NCBI GenBank assembly: GCA_018266575.1
Contig: JAFEAE010000018.1
Span: forward strand, 62,001-126,000
DNA length: 64,000 bases
Source of the DNA: Bacteroidota bacterium
GTDB lineage: Bacteria > Bacteroidota > Bacteroidia > Chitinophagales > Chitinophagaceae
Direction: 5' to 3'
Shown: positions 51,607-59,665 of the stretch, in pieces
Layout of the letters: every line of letters begins with the position of its first letter
Numbering within the stretch: position 1 is the first letter of the stretch
Notes under the pieces: generated by a model
What the model saw: the letters and a program-made list of their open reading frames with translations, nothing else
Told to the model about the DNA's origin: nothing
The model's database searches: none
Translations under genes and position numbers: made by a program

Positions 51607-52041
51607 ATGAATTATTTTTTAGCATTATTCAAAAATAGATGCCCGAGATGCAGAACGGGGGAAATCTTTTGCACATCATCTTCATACCGGAAAGGATTTA
51701 TGAAAATGCATGCGCATTGTGCCGAATGCGGGCAACGCACAGAGCTTGAACCTGGTTTCTATTATGGATCTGCTTATGTTAGTTATGCAGTAGCTATTGC
51801 TCTTTCTGTATCTACATTTGTTGCATGGTGGGTCATCATCGGCTTCTCAACAGAAGATAACCGTTTTTTCTGGTGGATGGGCCTTAATGCACTTTTCCTC
51901 GTTTTGTTGCAACCACTTCTTATGCGTTTATCAAGGACGATATGGCTTTCTTTCTTTGTAAAATATAACCCAAACTGGAAAACGGAAAAACCTGAAATCA
52001 GTGAACGCGTCATCGAAGAACAGATGATGCCTGCAGAATGA
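51607..52041 (+). CDS. DUF983 zinc-ribbon membrane protein
   Basis: Small membrane protein of 144 residues from the ATG at 51607, chosen since it begins right before the ribbon and fits the promoter. It starts MNYFLALFKNRCPRCRTGEIF, here FKNRCPRCRTGEIF, with a second Cys pair in CAECGQRTELEPGFYYGSAY. Two membrane helices follow (AYVSYAVAIALSVSTFVAWW and FFWWMGLNALFLVLLQPLLM). The family has no established function; some members lie near cytochrome-oxidase genes. Here it is first in a redox-flavoured neighbourhood and has a Crp/Fnr-type box at its promoter. Confidence 0.8.
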   Translation: MNYFLALFKNRCPRCRTGEIFCTSSSYRKGFMKMHAHCAECGQRTELEPGFYYGSAYVSYAVAIALSVSTFVAWWVIIGFSTEDNRFFWWMGLNALFLVLLQPLLMRLSRTIWLSFFVKYNPNWKTEKPEISERVIEEQMMPAE

Positions 52042-52133
52042 CTGTTCAAACAGATAATTGTTTTTATGTTAATTGAAAAGATATCTTACCATGTTCGTTT
52101 AATTTGCCTTGATATATTGAATTAAAATGATAG

Positions 52134-52141
52134 TAAGTTTG
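52134..52141 (+). promoter_or_regulatory. Candidate -7 element of the rhodanese-thioredoxin gene
   Basis: TAAGTTTG matches TAnnTTTG and is 24 bases before the ATG at 52165. No Crp/Fnr-type dyad lies at the 22-base distance seen at the neighbouring promoters. Confidence 0.42.
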
Positions 52142-52164
52142 ATGAACTGAAATCAATCACAATT

Positions 52165-52854
52165 ATGAAACAAAAAATTTTTCCCGCAACCCTGATCAGT
52201 TTTTTATTTTTTGCAGTGAGTTGTAATGCACAGCAGACAAACCTGTCTGTTGATGAATTCGAAAAAGCAATCGCTCAAAAAAATATTCAGCTCCTCGATG
52301 TAAGGACTCCCGGTGAATATCAATCCGGCCATTTGAAAAATACGTTGCAGGCTGATTGGAATAATCCTGCAGAATTTAAAGAACGTGTAAAAGCGTTAGA
52401 TAAATCGAAACCGGTTTATACGTATTGCCTCAGTGGAGCAAGAAGTAATGCCGCAACAAAATGGTTGATACAAAACGGATTTACTGCTTATAACCTGCAA
52501 GGCGGGATCACTGCATGGAAAAGCGCAGGCAAGCCGGTGGAAGGTTTAACACCGGTAAAACAAATATCTATGAAGGAATACCTCGAAAAAATTCCTCAAG
52601 ACAAAACGGTATTGGTGGATTTCAGCGCAGTCTGGTGCCCCCCGTGTAAAGCGATGGAACCCGTAATTGATTCGCTCGAACATCAATACGGTAATAAATT
52701 TCTGATAGTTAAAATTGATGGAGGAACGCAAACCGGTATTTGCAAAGAATTGAATGTAGAAGCTTTTCCAACTTTTCTGCTGTACAAAAACGGAAAAGAA
52801 ACATGGAGAAAGCAGGGAATGGCTACCACAAAAGAATTTTTATCTGTGCTATAA
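52165..52854 (+). CDS. Rhodanese-thioredoxin fusion lipoprotein
   Basis: Exported protein of 229 residues with a signal and lipobox-like end (FLFFAVSCNAQQ, Cys at about residue 20). Domain 1 (about 27-125) is a rhodanese: NIQLLDVRTPGEYQSGHLKN and the active-site loop YCLSGARSNAAT with the sulfur-carrying Cys. Domain 2 (about 133-229) is a thioredoxin: VLVDFSAVWCPPCKAMEPVI with a WCPPC redox centre, and VEAFPTFLLYKNGKE with the cis-Pro. The fusion could hand sulfane sulfur from the rhodanese Cys to the thioredoxin dithiol in the periplasm. DUF6132 and DsrE genes follow. Confidence 0.9.
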   Translation: MKQKIFPATLISFLFFAVSCNAQQTNLSVDEFEKAIAQKNIQLLDVRTPGEYQSGHLKNTLQADWNNPAEFKERVKALDKSKPVYTYCLSGARSNAATKWLIQNGFTAYNLQGGITAWKSAGKPVEGLTPVKQISMKEYLEKIPQDKTVLVDFSAVWCPPCKAMEPVIDSLEHQYGNKFLIVKIDGGTQTGICKELNVEAFPTFLLYKNGKETWRKQGMATTKEFLSVL

Positions 52855-52863
52855 AAAATAAGC

Positions 52864-53070
52864 ATGAAGAAATGGATGACCAATAATTTACTTTACATCA
52901 TCGGCGCTTTGGCCGGTGCAATCGCAGGCTATTTATATTGGTATAAAATCGGCTGTGCCAGCGGCACTTGCCTCATTACATCGAAACCTGTTAACAGCAC
53001 CATTTATGGGGCATTGATGGGGGCTTTATTATTTGGAATTTTTAAAAAGCAACGCACATCCGGTTCATGA
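52864..53070 (+). CDS. DUF6132-type small membrane protein
   Basis: Protein of 68 residues with two membrane segments (LLYIIGALAGAIAGYLYWY and TIYGALMGALLFGIF) joined by a short loop with two Cys (KIGCASGTCLITSKP). It matches the small DUF6132 family often found beside rhodanese or thioredoxin genes. The gene starts nine bases after the rhodanese-thioredoxin stop, so it is in the same operon. The Cys pair could be redox-active or a sulfur port (inference). Confidence 0.72.
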   Translation: MKKWMTNNLLYIIGALAGAIAGYLYWYKIGCASGTCLITSKPVNSTIYGALMGALLFGIFKKQRTSGS

Positions 53071-53177
53071 TATAAGATGAAAATTTTGCGATCATGAATG
53101 ATGTTGTTCTTTTACAGTTGTTTACATTGTTTTCCGTTAAATGGTATTTTGATAATTGCATAAACTAAAACCTGAAG

Positions 53178-53615
53178 ATGAATAAGAATTACTTTGCTTT
53201 TTTGTTTTCTCTTTTTTTTATAAGTATATCGACGTTTGCACAAAATGAAATTGCCAATACCAATGCAAAACATCATGTGATACTGGAAATGACCAGCAAT
53301 GATACATTAGCCTGGAAAGGTGCAATGAATAATATCAAACACATCAAGGAAAAATGGGGAACAGATGTGCAGGTAGAAATTGTGGCTCATGGCCCCGGTA
53401 TTGAAATGCTGATGAAACAAAAAGCTACACAACAAATGCAAATGGCTGCGCTTCAAAAAGAAGGTGTGCAGTTTGCTGCTTGCATGAATTCCATGAAAGC
53501 AAGGAACCTCAGCAGGAACGATCTTGTGCAGGAAGCAGAACCTGTTCCCTCGGGTGTTGTGGAGGTGATAACAAAACAGGAAGAGGGATGGAGCTACCTG
53601 AAATCAGGATTTTAA
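53178..53615 (+). CDS. Exported DsrE-family protein
   Basis: DsrE/DsrF-like protein of 145 residues with a signal peptide (FAFLFSLFFISISTFAQ). The domain shows HHVILEMTSNDTLAWKGAMNNIKH, here VILEMTSNDTLAWKG, then VQVEIVAHGPGIEMLM, and the conserved Cys in GVQFAACMNSMKARNLSRNDL near residue 105. Proteins of this fold carry or transfer sulfur on that Cys (family knowledge). It is separated by one base from a second DsrE gene. Confidence 0.83.
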   Translation: MNKNYFAFLFSLFFISISTFAQNEIANTNAKHHVILEMTSNDTLAWKGAMNNIKHIKEKWGTDVQVEIVAHGPGIEMLMKQKATQQMQMAALQKEGVQFAACMNSMKARNLSRNDLVQEAEPVPSGVVEVITKQEEGWSYLKSGF

Positions 53616-53616
53616 T

Positions 53617-53964
53617 ATGAGCTATAAAGTAGTTGTTCAGTTAACAAGCAGTGAAGGGATTGTTGTGCGAAGCCTTTGGTCACAAATAAAAAACCTGCTG
53701 CATGCGTTGAATGATGATGTGCAGATTGAAGTGTTATGTCATAGTGCAACTATTCCTTTTGTAACCAATGCACAAAACAGGTATGCTGAAATATTGGACT
53801 TTCTTTTATCAAAACAGGTAAAAATTGCTGCCTGTGAAAACATGCTTTCATCCCATTCTAAAAATAAAAAAGATCTATATCGCGGCGTAATTACTGTGCC
53901 TTCAGCCATTGCTGAACTGGTGGTGAGGCAACAGCAGGGATGGAGCTATGTGAAAATTAGCTGA
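53617..53964 (+). CDS. Cytoplasmic DsrE-family protein
   Basis: DsrE-like protein of 115 residues without a signal peptide, paralogous to the exported one directly upstream. It has KVVVQLTSSEGIVVRSLWSQIKN, here VVQLTSSEGIVVRSLWSQ, then VQIEVLCHSATIPFV and the conserved Cys in QVKIAACENMLSSHSKNKKDL (core KIAACENML). Both proteins end with an identical-style QQGWSYVK/EGWSYLK tail. A cytoplasmic and exported pair would place sulfur carriers on both sides of the membrane. Confidence 0.82.
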   Translation: MSYKVVVQLTSSEGIVVRSLWSQIKNLLHALNDDVQIEVLCHSATIPFVTNAQNRYAEILDFLLSKQVKIAACENMLSSHSKNKKDLYRGVITVPSAIAELVVRQQQGWSYVKIS

Positions 53965-53972
53965 CAGATTTT

Positions 53973-54182
53973 TTAAACTTCATTTGTTTGTGTGACGGTA
54001 TCCTTCACTCCGAATTTCTTCAATATTATTTCAAGCGGGCAGAAACGCGTAAATGATGATTGTAATAAATTCACCCCGACAAATACCCCGAGCCACATCC
54101 ATTGACGGCTTATAAAATAGGAAAGCAGGATGCTTGTTAATATAAAGATTCCTGCAACCGCACGTATAATTCTTTCTCTCAT
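53973..54182 (-). CDS. DUF2892 membrane protein
   Basis: Protein of 69 residues with two membrane segments (IIRAVAGIFILTSILLSYFI and WMWLGVFVGVNLLQSSF) and the family end TRFCPLEIILKKFGV with a single Cys. DUF2892 is the membrane part of YgaP-type rhodaneses; here it stands alone near a separate rhodanese. It is divergent from the Crp/Fnr gene and convergent with the DsrE pair. Confidence 0.85.
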   Translation of the reverse strand: MRERIIRAVAGIFILTSILLSYFISRQWMWLGVFVGVNLLQSSFTRFCPLEIILKKFGVKDTVTQTNEV

Positions 54183-54217
54183 TGCTGATTTGTTTTATTA
54201 TTGTAAAAATTATTTGG

Positions 54218-54291
54218 TAAAAGTAATTTCATTGCAAACCTTATTTGGTAACAATTGTAACATTGCGGTGATTGTTTCCACATCACCTGTG
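54218..54291. promoter_or_regulatory. Central Crp/Fnr-like dyad with divergent -7 elements
   Basis: GTAAC-AATT-GTAAC at 54248-54261 (one base off the full dyad). Exactly 22 bases to the left, minus-strand TACTTTTA (54225-54218, five of six consensus bases) faces the DUF2892 gene. Exactly 22 bases to the right, CACCTGTG (54284-54291, four of six) faces the Crp/Fnr gene. This suggests control of the DUF2892 gene and autoregulation. Confidence 0.5.
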
Positions 54292-54328
54292 ATCATTCAA
54301 CCGATTTAAAAATCACTATAAGAATTTT

Positions 54329-54967
54329 ATGGACCTCAAAAATTTCAAAGACATATTCGAGCCGGGATTGATTGATGAAATCCAATCGGTAGGTGTGTGG
54401 CAAAGTTTTAAAGAAGGCGACCTGATCATGGATTATGGAAAATACATACGTATGATGCCAATAATTTTAAAAGGCACCGTTAAAGTATACCGCCTGGATG
54501 AGAACGGAAATGAAATTTTGTTGTATTATTTATCGAGCAGCGAGAGTTGTTCCATGGCATATAGCTGTTGCATGGAAGCAAAAAAAAGCGAGGTCAAAGC
54601 AATTGCAGAAGACGATGTTGAATTGGTTTCCATTCCTCATACTAAATTGGATGAATGGCTTTGCAAATATCCGAGCTGGCGGAACTACATCATGCGTTCT
54701 TTCAATGAGCGCTTCACTGAATTATTAAAATCTATCGAGAGCATTGCCTTTCATAAATTAGACGACAGGTTGATTGCCTATTTAAAAGAAAAGCAACGCT
54801 TGTCAGGATCCAGTGTCATCAAGGCATCGCATTACCTTATCGCGGATGAACTGGCGACATCAAGAGTAGTTATATCACGTTTGCTAAAGCACATGGAAAA
54901 TGATAAAAAAATTATTTTATACCGTAACGAAATAAAATTGCTTCCGTCCTTTGGCAAACCCGAATAA
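54329..54967 (+). CDS. Crp/Fnr-family transcription regulator with Cys cluster
   Basis: Regulator of 212 residues. The N-terminal cyclic-nucleotide-type beta-barrel (about 1-125) has VGVWQSFKEGDLIMDYGKYI and ILKGTVKVYRLDENGNEILL, here LKGTVKVYRLDENGNEI, then a Cys cluster SESCSMAYSCCMEAKK (Cx5CC, about residues 72-79). The usual Crp cAMP-binding residues and the Fnr N-terminal Cys set are absent. The dimer helix and winged HTH follow (HYLIADELATSRVVISRLLKHMEN, core ATSRVVISRLLKHM). The Cx5CC motif may sense thiols, persulfides, metal or redox state (inference). Three similar DNA dyads nearby make it the likely local regulator. Confidence 0.85.
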   Translation: MDLKNFKDIFEPGLIDEIQSVGVWQSFKEGDLIMDYGKYIRMMPIILKGTVKVYRLDENGNEILLYYLSSSESCSMAYSCCMEAKKSEVKAIAEDDVELVSIPHTKLDEWLCKYPSWRNYIMRSFNERFTELLKSIESIAFHKLDDRLIAYLKEKQRLSGSSVIKASHYLIADELATSRVVISRLLKHMENDKKIILYRNEIKLLPSFGKPE

Positions 54968-54983
54968 AAACATTCTTTCTTAT

Positions 54984-55286
54984 TTATACATGGGTTTCTA
55001 CCGGAATTACAAAACCTCTAACCGGGAAATTACTATTGTTCGTATTATGGTCCTTTATGGATGATAAGATCTGTCCGGCTTTTTCTTCATCCGTAAAACT
55101 GAATATTAAATTCGAATCAAATTTTTCATCTCCTGCAGCAAACCATTCTTCCAGTAAATTAATTGCATTTGATCCTTTGAAACCTGTTATATCAACAGCA
55201 CTGAAAACATCTGCTTTTGCTTCGCTGAAAATCTTCTGCACTTTTTCCTGGTACTCTTTAATACAAGTGGCTATTACTAATTTCAT
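54984..55286 (-). CDS. PII-like small protein of the RND efflux operon
   Basis: Cytoplasmic protein of 100 residues. The start MKLVIATCIKEYQEKVQKIF and the pattern beta-helix-beta with AVDITGFKG, then LIFSFTDEEKAGQILSSIKD, and the end VRGFVIPVETHV look like the PII-like/DUF3240 ferredoxin-like fold found in metal RND operons (CusX-like). It is the last gene of the operon, 11 bases after the RND pump. No clear ligand site is visible. It may sense ions or a nucleotide and adjust efflux. Confidence 0.6.
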   Translation of the reverse strand: MKLVIATCIKEYQEKVQKIFSEAKADVFSAVDITGFKGSNAINLLEEWFAAGDEKFDSNLIFSFTDEEKAGQILSSIKDHNTNNSNFPVRGFVIPVETHV

Positions 55287-55297
55287 GATCTTCGGTT

Positions 55298-58200
55298 TTA
55301 CTTTTTAACGGGATATTTTTTGCGCATCATCTTATAATACAATAAAGGCACAACAAGCAATGTGAGGAAGGTTGAAGTGATCGTTCCGCCCATCAGTGAA
55401 ATGGCAAGCCCCTGGAAAATGGGATCGAATAGAATGATCACTGCTCCTAATGCCACTGCGCCTGCGGTTAATAATATCGGAGTTGTTCTTACAGCACCGG
55501 CTTCTATGATCGATTGCTTTAATGGAATGCCCTCGCGCAAACGGATATTGATGAAGTCGATCAGCAACACAGAATTTCTTACCATCACACCTGCAAGTGC
55601 AATAAAGCCGATCATGGAAGTGGCTGTGAAATATGCATGCATCATCCAGTGGCCCAAAATAATTCCGACAAGTGACAATGGAATTGCAGCAAGCATTACC
55701 AAGGGTACCGTAAAATTCTGGAACCATCCAACGATCAATATATAAATGATGAGTATAACAACAGCGAATGCAATGCCGAGATCCCTGAATACTTCGAATG
55801 TGATCTGCCACTCCCCATCCCACTTCAATGAGTAATTATCTTCAAACTCGGGCTGGTGCGTGTATTCTTCTTTTAATGAATATCCTTTCGGTATGGTTAT
55901 ATCTTTCAAACTGTCGGATACGTTTGCAATAGCATATGAAGGGCTTTCTAATTTTCCTGCCATATCTGCCAGCACATACACTACTTCTTTTTGGTTCTTC
56001 CTGTAAATACTTTTTTGTTTCACCTGTTGTGTAACGGTTACCACATCGCGAACAGGAACAATATTTCCCTGCATACCCGTAATTTTCAGGTCAAGAATAT
56101 CATCAATACTGGTTTTATCTGCATCATTCAGTTGCAGTTTGATGGCAGTTTGATTGTATGATGCAGGCTGATAAACATTGCCAACCGGCATGCCAGACAA
56201 TGCAGCATTTACCGTTGAGGTTATTTGTGCTGCTGCCACACCATAACGCATTGCTTTTTCTTTGTCAACAGCAATGTGGTATTCCGGTTGGTCATCTTCA
56301 ACCATCCAGTCTACATCAACAACATCTGCAGTTTTGCTGAATAGATATTTTACCTGCTTTGCGATTTTCATCTGCTCATTATAATCCGGCCCGTATACTT
56401 CTGCAACGATGGTTGACAAAACAGGAGGGCCCGGCGGTACTTCAACGATCTTCACATTCGCATTATATTTTTTTGCAATTGCCTGTATGGGTTCACGCAT
56501 TTGTTTTGCAATTGCATGGCTTTGAATGCTCCTGTCTTTTTTATCAACCAGGCTCACTTGTATGTCTGCAACATTATCGCCGCGCCTCAGATCGTAGTGT
56601 CTTACCAAACCATTAAAACTGATTGGCGCTGACGTACCGATATACGCCTGGTAATTTTCTACCAATGATTGTGAAGAGATATACGTTGAAATGTCTTTTG
56701 CAACAGCCTGTGTTTTTTCTAATGTTGTTCCTTCGGGCATATCGATCACTACCTGGAACTCATTCTTGTTATCGAACGGCAACATTTTTACTGCAACTGT
56801 TTTTGTATAAAACATCATCATAGAACCGATCAGTATCACAACGATGCTGATCATGAATGCCCATCTCTTCCATCTTGATTCGAGTAATGGATGAATGAAT
56901 GAACGATAAATTTTATAGATGCCTGTTGTTTCGATTGAATGCGGTTTGCTTTCTTCGTGTGCAATTCCTCTTTTTTCTTTTTCACGAAGGAAAATAAAAC
57001 CGAGATAAGGAGTGAGCGTTAATGCTACGATCAGTGAAAGCATCATGGCGATAGAAGCGCCGATAGGCATCGGGCTCATATATGGTCCCATCATCCCACT
57101 CACAAATGCCATCGGCAACACGGCTGCAACAACAGTAAATGTAGCAAGTATGGTTGGATTGCCTACTTCGTTGATTGCATAAATAGCCGACTGTAACGGC
57201 GGCAATTTTTTCATCTTGAAATGCCGGTGCATATTTTCTGCAATGATGATGGAATCATCTACCACAATTCCCGTAATAAACACCAAAGCAAAAAGTGTGA
57301 TGCGGTTCAATGTATAATGCAGGAAGTAATAAGCGAACAACGTAAGTGCAAATGTTACCGGCACTGATAAAAACACTACCAATCCGCCACGCCATCCCAT
57401 GGCGAGCATTACGAAAACAGTTACTACAACAATTGCGATGAACAAATGGAATAATAATTCTGAAACTTTATCCGACGCGGTTTCGCCATAATTTCTTGTT
57501 ACAGTTAGATGAACATCATCAGGCAATAATTCTTTTTTAATGTGATTTATTTTTGAAAGGATTTTTTCAGAAAGTTGCATCGCATCCGCACCTTTCTTTT
57601 TTGCGACAGATAACGTAACAGCAAGATAATTTGACCTGAATGCATTTGCTTTTAATGTATCTGCTTTACCATAACCAAAAAGTACATATTGGTTTGGGGT
57701 TTCAGGGCCATCTTCTATTCTGGCAACTTGTTTCAGGTAAACCGGTTGTTGTTTGTTGATGCCGACAACTAAATTGCCAACATCATCGGCAGTATTCAAA
57801 AAATTCCCGGTTTCCACAGAGAACACTGTATCTCTTTGCAATAAATTTCCGCTTTGCAATTGTGTGTTGCTTCCTTGTATTTGTTTACTGATAGAAAGAA
57901 AATCAACATGGTTTTCTGCCATCTTATTTTTATCTAACAATACCTTTATTTCGCGGCTTCTTCCGCCAAGAATATTGATATCGGAAACATCCGGGATTTT
58001 TTTGATCTCGTTTGTAAGTTCCTGCCCGATTTGTTTCAACCGATAGTCATCATAGTTGTCGCTCCATAATGTAAGCCCGAACACAGGCACATCATCAATT
58101 GCCCTTGTCTTGATCAATGGAAGTGTTACGCCTTGCGGCATCCTGTCCATATTTTTCATTAACTCGCTGTACAATTTCACTAATGAACGTTCTACATCTT

Positions 58201-58510
58201 CACCAACATAAAATTGCACGATCAGCATTACCTGTCCTTTCATCGAAGTGGAGTACACATACTCAACTCCTTTCACATTCGAGATGATCTTTTCCAAAGG
58301 CGCTGCTACTTTTGTTTCTACATCTTTGGGTTCTGCGCCGGGATAGCCGATAAAAATATCTGCCATCGGCACCTGTATCTGCGGTTCTTCCTCACGCGGG
58401 ATCAGGTAGGTGCTGTATGCGCCAATCAATAAAAATGCAATCATCAACAGTATAGTCAACTTCGATTGCAGAAATGCTTTTGCTATATTTCCTGAAAAAC
58501 CGTTTTTCAT
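55298..58510 (-). CDS. RND efflux pump permease (AcrB/HAE1-like)
   Basis: Inner-membrane proton-driven RND transporter of 1070 residues with the two-fold repeat of 6 helices plus porter domain. It begins IAKAFLQSKLTILLMIAFLL. Seen: YLIPREEEPQIQVPMADIFIGYPGA, here IPREEEPQIQVPMADIFIGY, then VTVFVMLAMGWRGGLVVFLSVP, the TM4 FITGIVVDDSIIIAENM with the paired Asp residues of the proton relay, PTILATFTVVAAVLPMAF, and in the second half GIILGHWMMHAYFTATSMIGF and GVMVRNSVLLIDFINIRLREG. The VDDSI motif fits drug/organic pumps; the heavy-metal (CusA) Met pairs were not recognised. The adaptor and TolC genes lie upstream in the same operon. Confidence 0.92.
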   Translation of the reverse strand: MKNGFSGNIAKAFLQSKLTILLMIAFLLIGAYSTYLIPREEEPQIQVPMADIFIGYPGAEPKDVETKVAAPLEKIISNVKGVEYVYSTSMKGQVMLIVQFYVGEDVERSLVKLYSELMKNMDRMPQGVTLPLIKTRAIDDVPVFGLTLWSDNYDDYRLKQIGQELTNEIKKIPDVSDINILGGRSREIKVLLDKNKMAENHVDFLSISKQIQGSNTQLQSGNLLQRDTVFSVETGNFLNTADDVGNLVVGINKQQPVYLKQVARIEDGPETPNQYVLFGYGKADTLKANAFRSNYLAVTLSVAKKKGADAMQLSEKILSKINHIKKELLPDDVHLTVTRNYGETASDKVSELLFHLFIAIVVVTVFVMLAMGWRGGLVVFLSVPVTFALTLFAYYFLHYTLNRITLFALVFITGIVVDDSIIIAENMHRHFKMKKLPPLQSAIYAINEVGNPTILATFTVVAAVLPMAFVSGMMGPYMSPMPIGASIAMMLSLIVALTLTPYLGFIFLREKEKRGIAHEESKPHSIETTGIYKIYRSFIHPLLESRWKRWAFMISIVVILIGSMMMFYTKTVAVKMLPFDNKNEFQVVIDMPEGTTLEKTQAVAKDISTYISSQSLVENYQAYIGTSAPISFNGLVRHYDLRRGDNVADIQVSLVDKKDRSIQSHAIAKQMREPIQAIAKKYNANVKIVEVPPGPPVLSTIVAEVYGPDYNEQMKIAKQVKYLFSKTADVVDVDWMVEDDQPEYHIAVDKEKAMRYGVAAAQITSTVNAALSGMPVGNVYQPASYNQTAIKLQLNDADKTSIDDILDLKITGMQGNIVPVRDVVTVTQQVKQKSIYRKNQKEVVYVLADMAGKLESPSYAIANVSDSLKDITIPKGYSLKEEYTHQPEFEDNYSLKWDGEWQITFEVFRDLGIAFAVVILIIYILIVGWFQNFTVPLVMLAAIPLSLVGIILGHWMMHAYFTATSMIGFIALAGVMVRNSVLLIDFINIRLREGIPLKQSIIEAGAVRTTPILLTAGAVALGAVIILFDPIFQGLAISLMGGTITSTFLTLLVVPLLYYKMMRKKYPVKK

Positions 58511-58551
58511 TATTGCCTGTTAATTCTTTTAATAATCCGAATTGAATTTGC

Positions 58552-59655
58552 TTATTTTATTTTCACCGGTGCGCCGTTATATAATTTCCCTTCGGCGGCG
58601 CTGATGAATTGTTCGTTTTGTTGCAACCCACTCAATACTTCCACTTCGTTTCCGAAAATTTTTCCCAATCTCACCCACCGGAGCAATGCTTTATTATTTG
58701 AACCGATCGTATATAAACCGGTAAGCTGGTCTTTATTGACGATAGCTGAAACCGGCACCAGCACAGCGTTTGAAACAGTTGTATTTTTTTGGGGAGAATT
58801 AATAGAAAGTGTTGCATACATGCCTGCGTACAACCCTTGCTTTTCATTTGCAGGGATACTTGCTTTGATGATGTATTGTCCGCCGGTAAATGCAGAAGAC
58901 TGGTTGATCTGTGTGATATTTCCACGGAATGTTTTATCAGCAGCGCCAATGCTGATAGTAACCGCTTCATTCATTTTGATCGAATTAATCTCTGTTTCAG
59001 GAACTGAAGCACTGATTTGATACGTGCCGCTTTGTTCAATAGTAACAATCGGCATTCCAGGATTTGCCATGCTTCCTGCATCGACAGATTTTTGGATAAC
59101 GATGCCAGGGAACGGCGCAGTCAAATTAGTATACGCTAATGTAGCGTTGATCTCGTTGCGCATTTGTTTCGCTGTTTCCAGTTTTGATTTCATCGAATTG
59201 TATTGCAGCGTTACATTCTCCAGTTCTTTCGCCGAAGCACTTTGTTGTTTGTATAATGCAGTGAAGCGGTCATAATCTTTTTGCGCATTTTTCAATGCAG
59301 CTTCTGCTTCGCTGATCATTGCATCTGCCTGCGCACGTTTGGCGAGGATATCATCATTGCTGATCGTTGCGATCAATTGCCCTTTGTTTACATGGTCGCC
59401 AACTTTTACATTCAACCTGGTAATGTAGCCCATCACACGGGTGCTGATGTTTGCAGTTTGTGAAGATTCCACTGTGCCGCTGAAACTGATGATTCCTGTT
59501 TCGTTGCCCGAAGGTTTTGCAACAGTTACCAATACGGGAACTTCTTTACCGGCAATGGTTTCGTTTCCTTTATCCGATGAACATGCAGCCCATAAAAAAA
59601 CAACCGGGCTAACAAGTAATAATAAATATTTTTTTTTGTTGAAATGGTTGATCAT
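58552..59655 (-). CDS. RND periplasmic adaptor (membrane-fusion lipoprotein)
   Basis: Membrane-fusion protein of 367 residues linking pump and outer-membrane channel. The signal ends in a lipobox (VFLWAACSS, Cys near residue 26). Next: a barrel-sandwich start (GTVESSQTANISTRVMGYI, RLNVKVGDHVNKGQLIATI), a helical hairpin of about 70 residues, the return lipoyl half (APFPGIVIQKSVDAGSMANPG), the beta-barrel domain and a membrane-proximal domain ending GAPVKIK. It starts 10 bases after the TolC-like gene and is 41 bases before the pump gene. Confidence 0.9.
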   Translation of the reverse strand: MINHFNKKKYLLLLVSPVVFLWAACSSDKGNETIAGKEVPVLVTVAKPSGNETGIISFSGTVESSQTANISTRVMGYITRLNVKVGDHVNKGQLIATISNDDILAKRAQADAMISEAEAALKNAQKDYDRFTALYKQQSASAKELENVTLQYNSMKSKLETAKQMRNEINATLAYTNLTAPFPGIVIQKSVDAGSMANPGMPIVTIEQSGTYQISASVPETEINSIKMNEAVTISIGAADKTFRGNITQINQSSAFTGGQYIIKASIPANEKQGLYAGMYATLSINSPQKNTTVSNAVLVPVSAIVNKDQLTGLYTIGSNNKALLRWVRLGKIFGNEVEVLSGLQQNEQFISAAEGKLYNGAPVKIK

Positions 59656-59665
59656 GATGAAGTGA

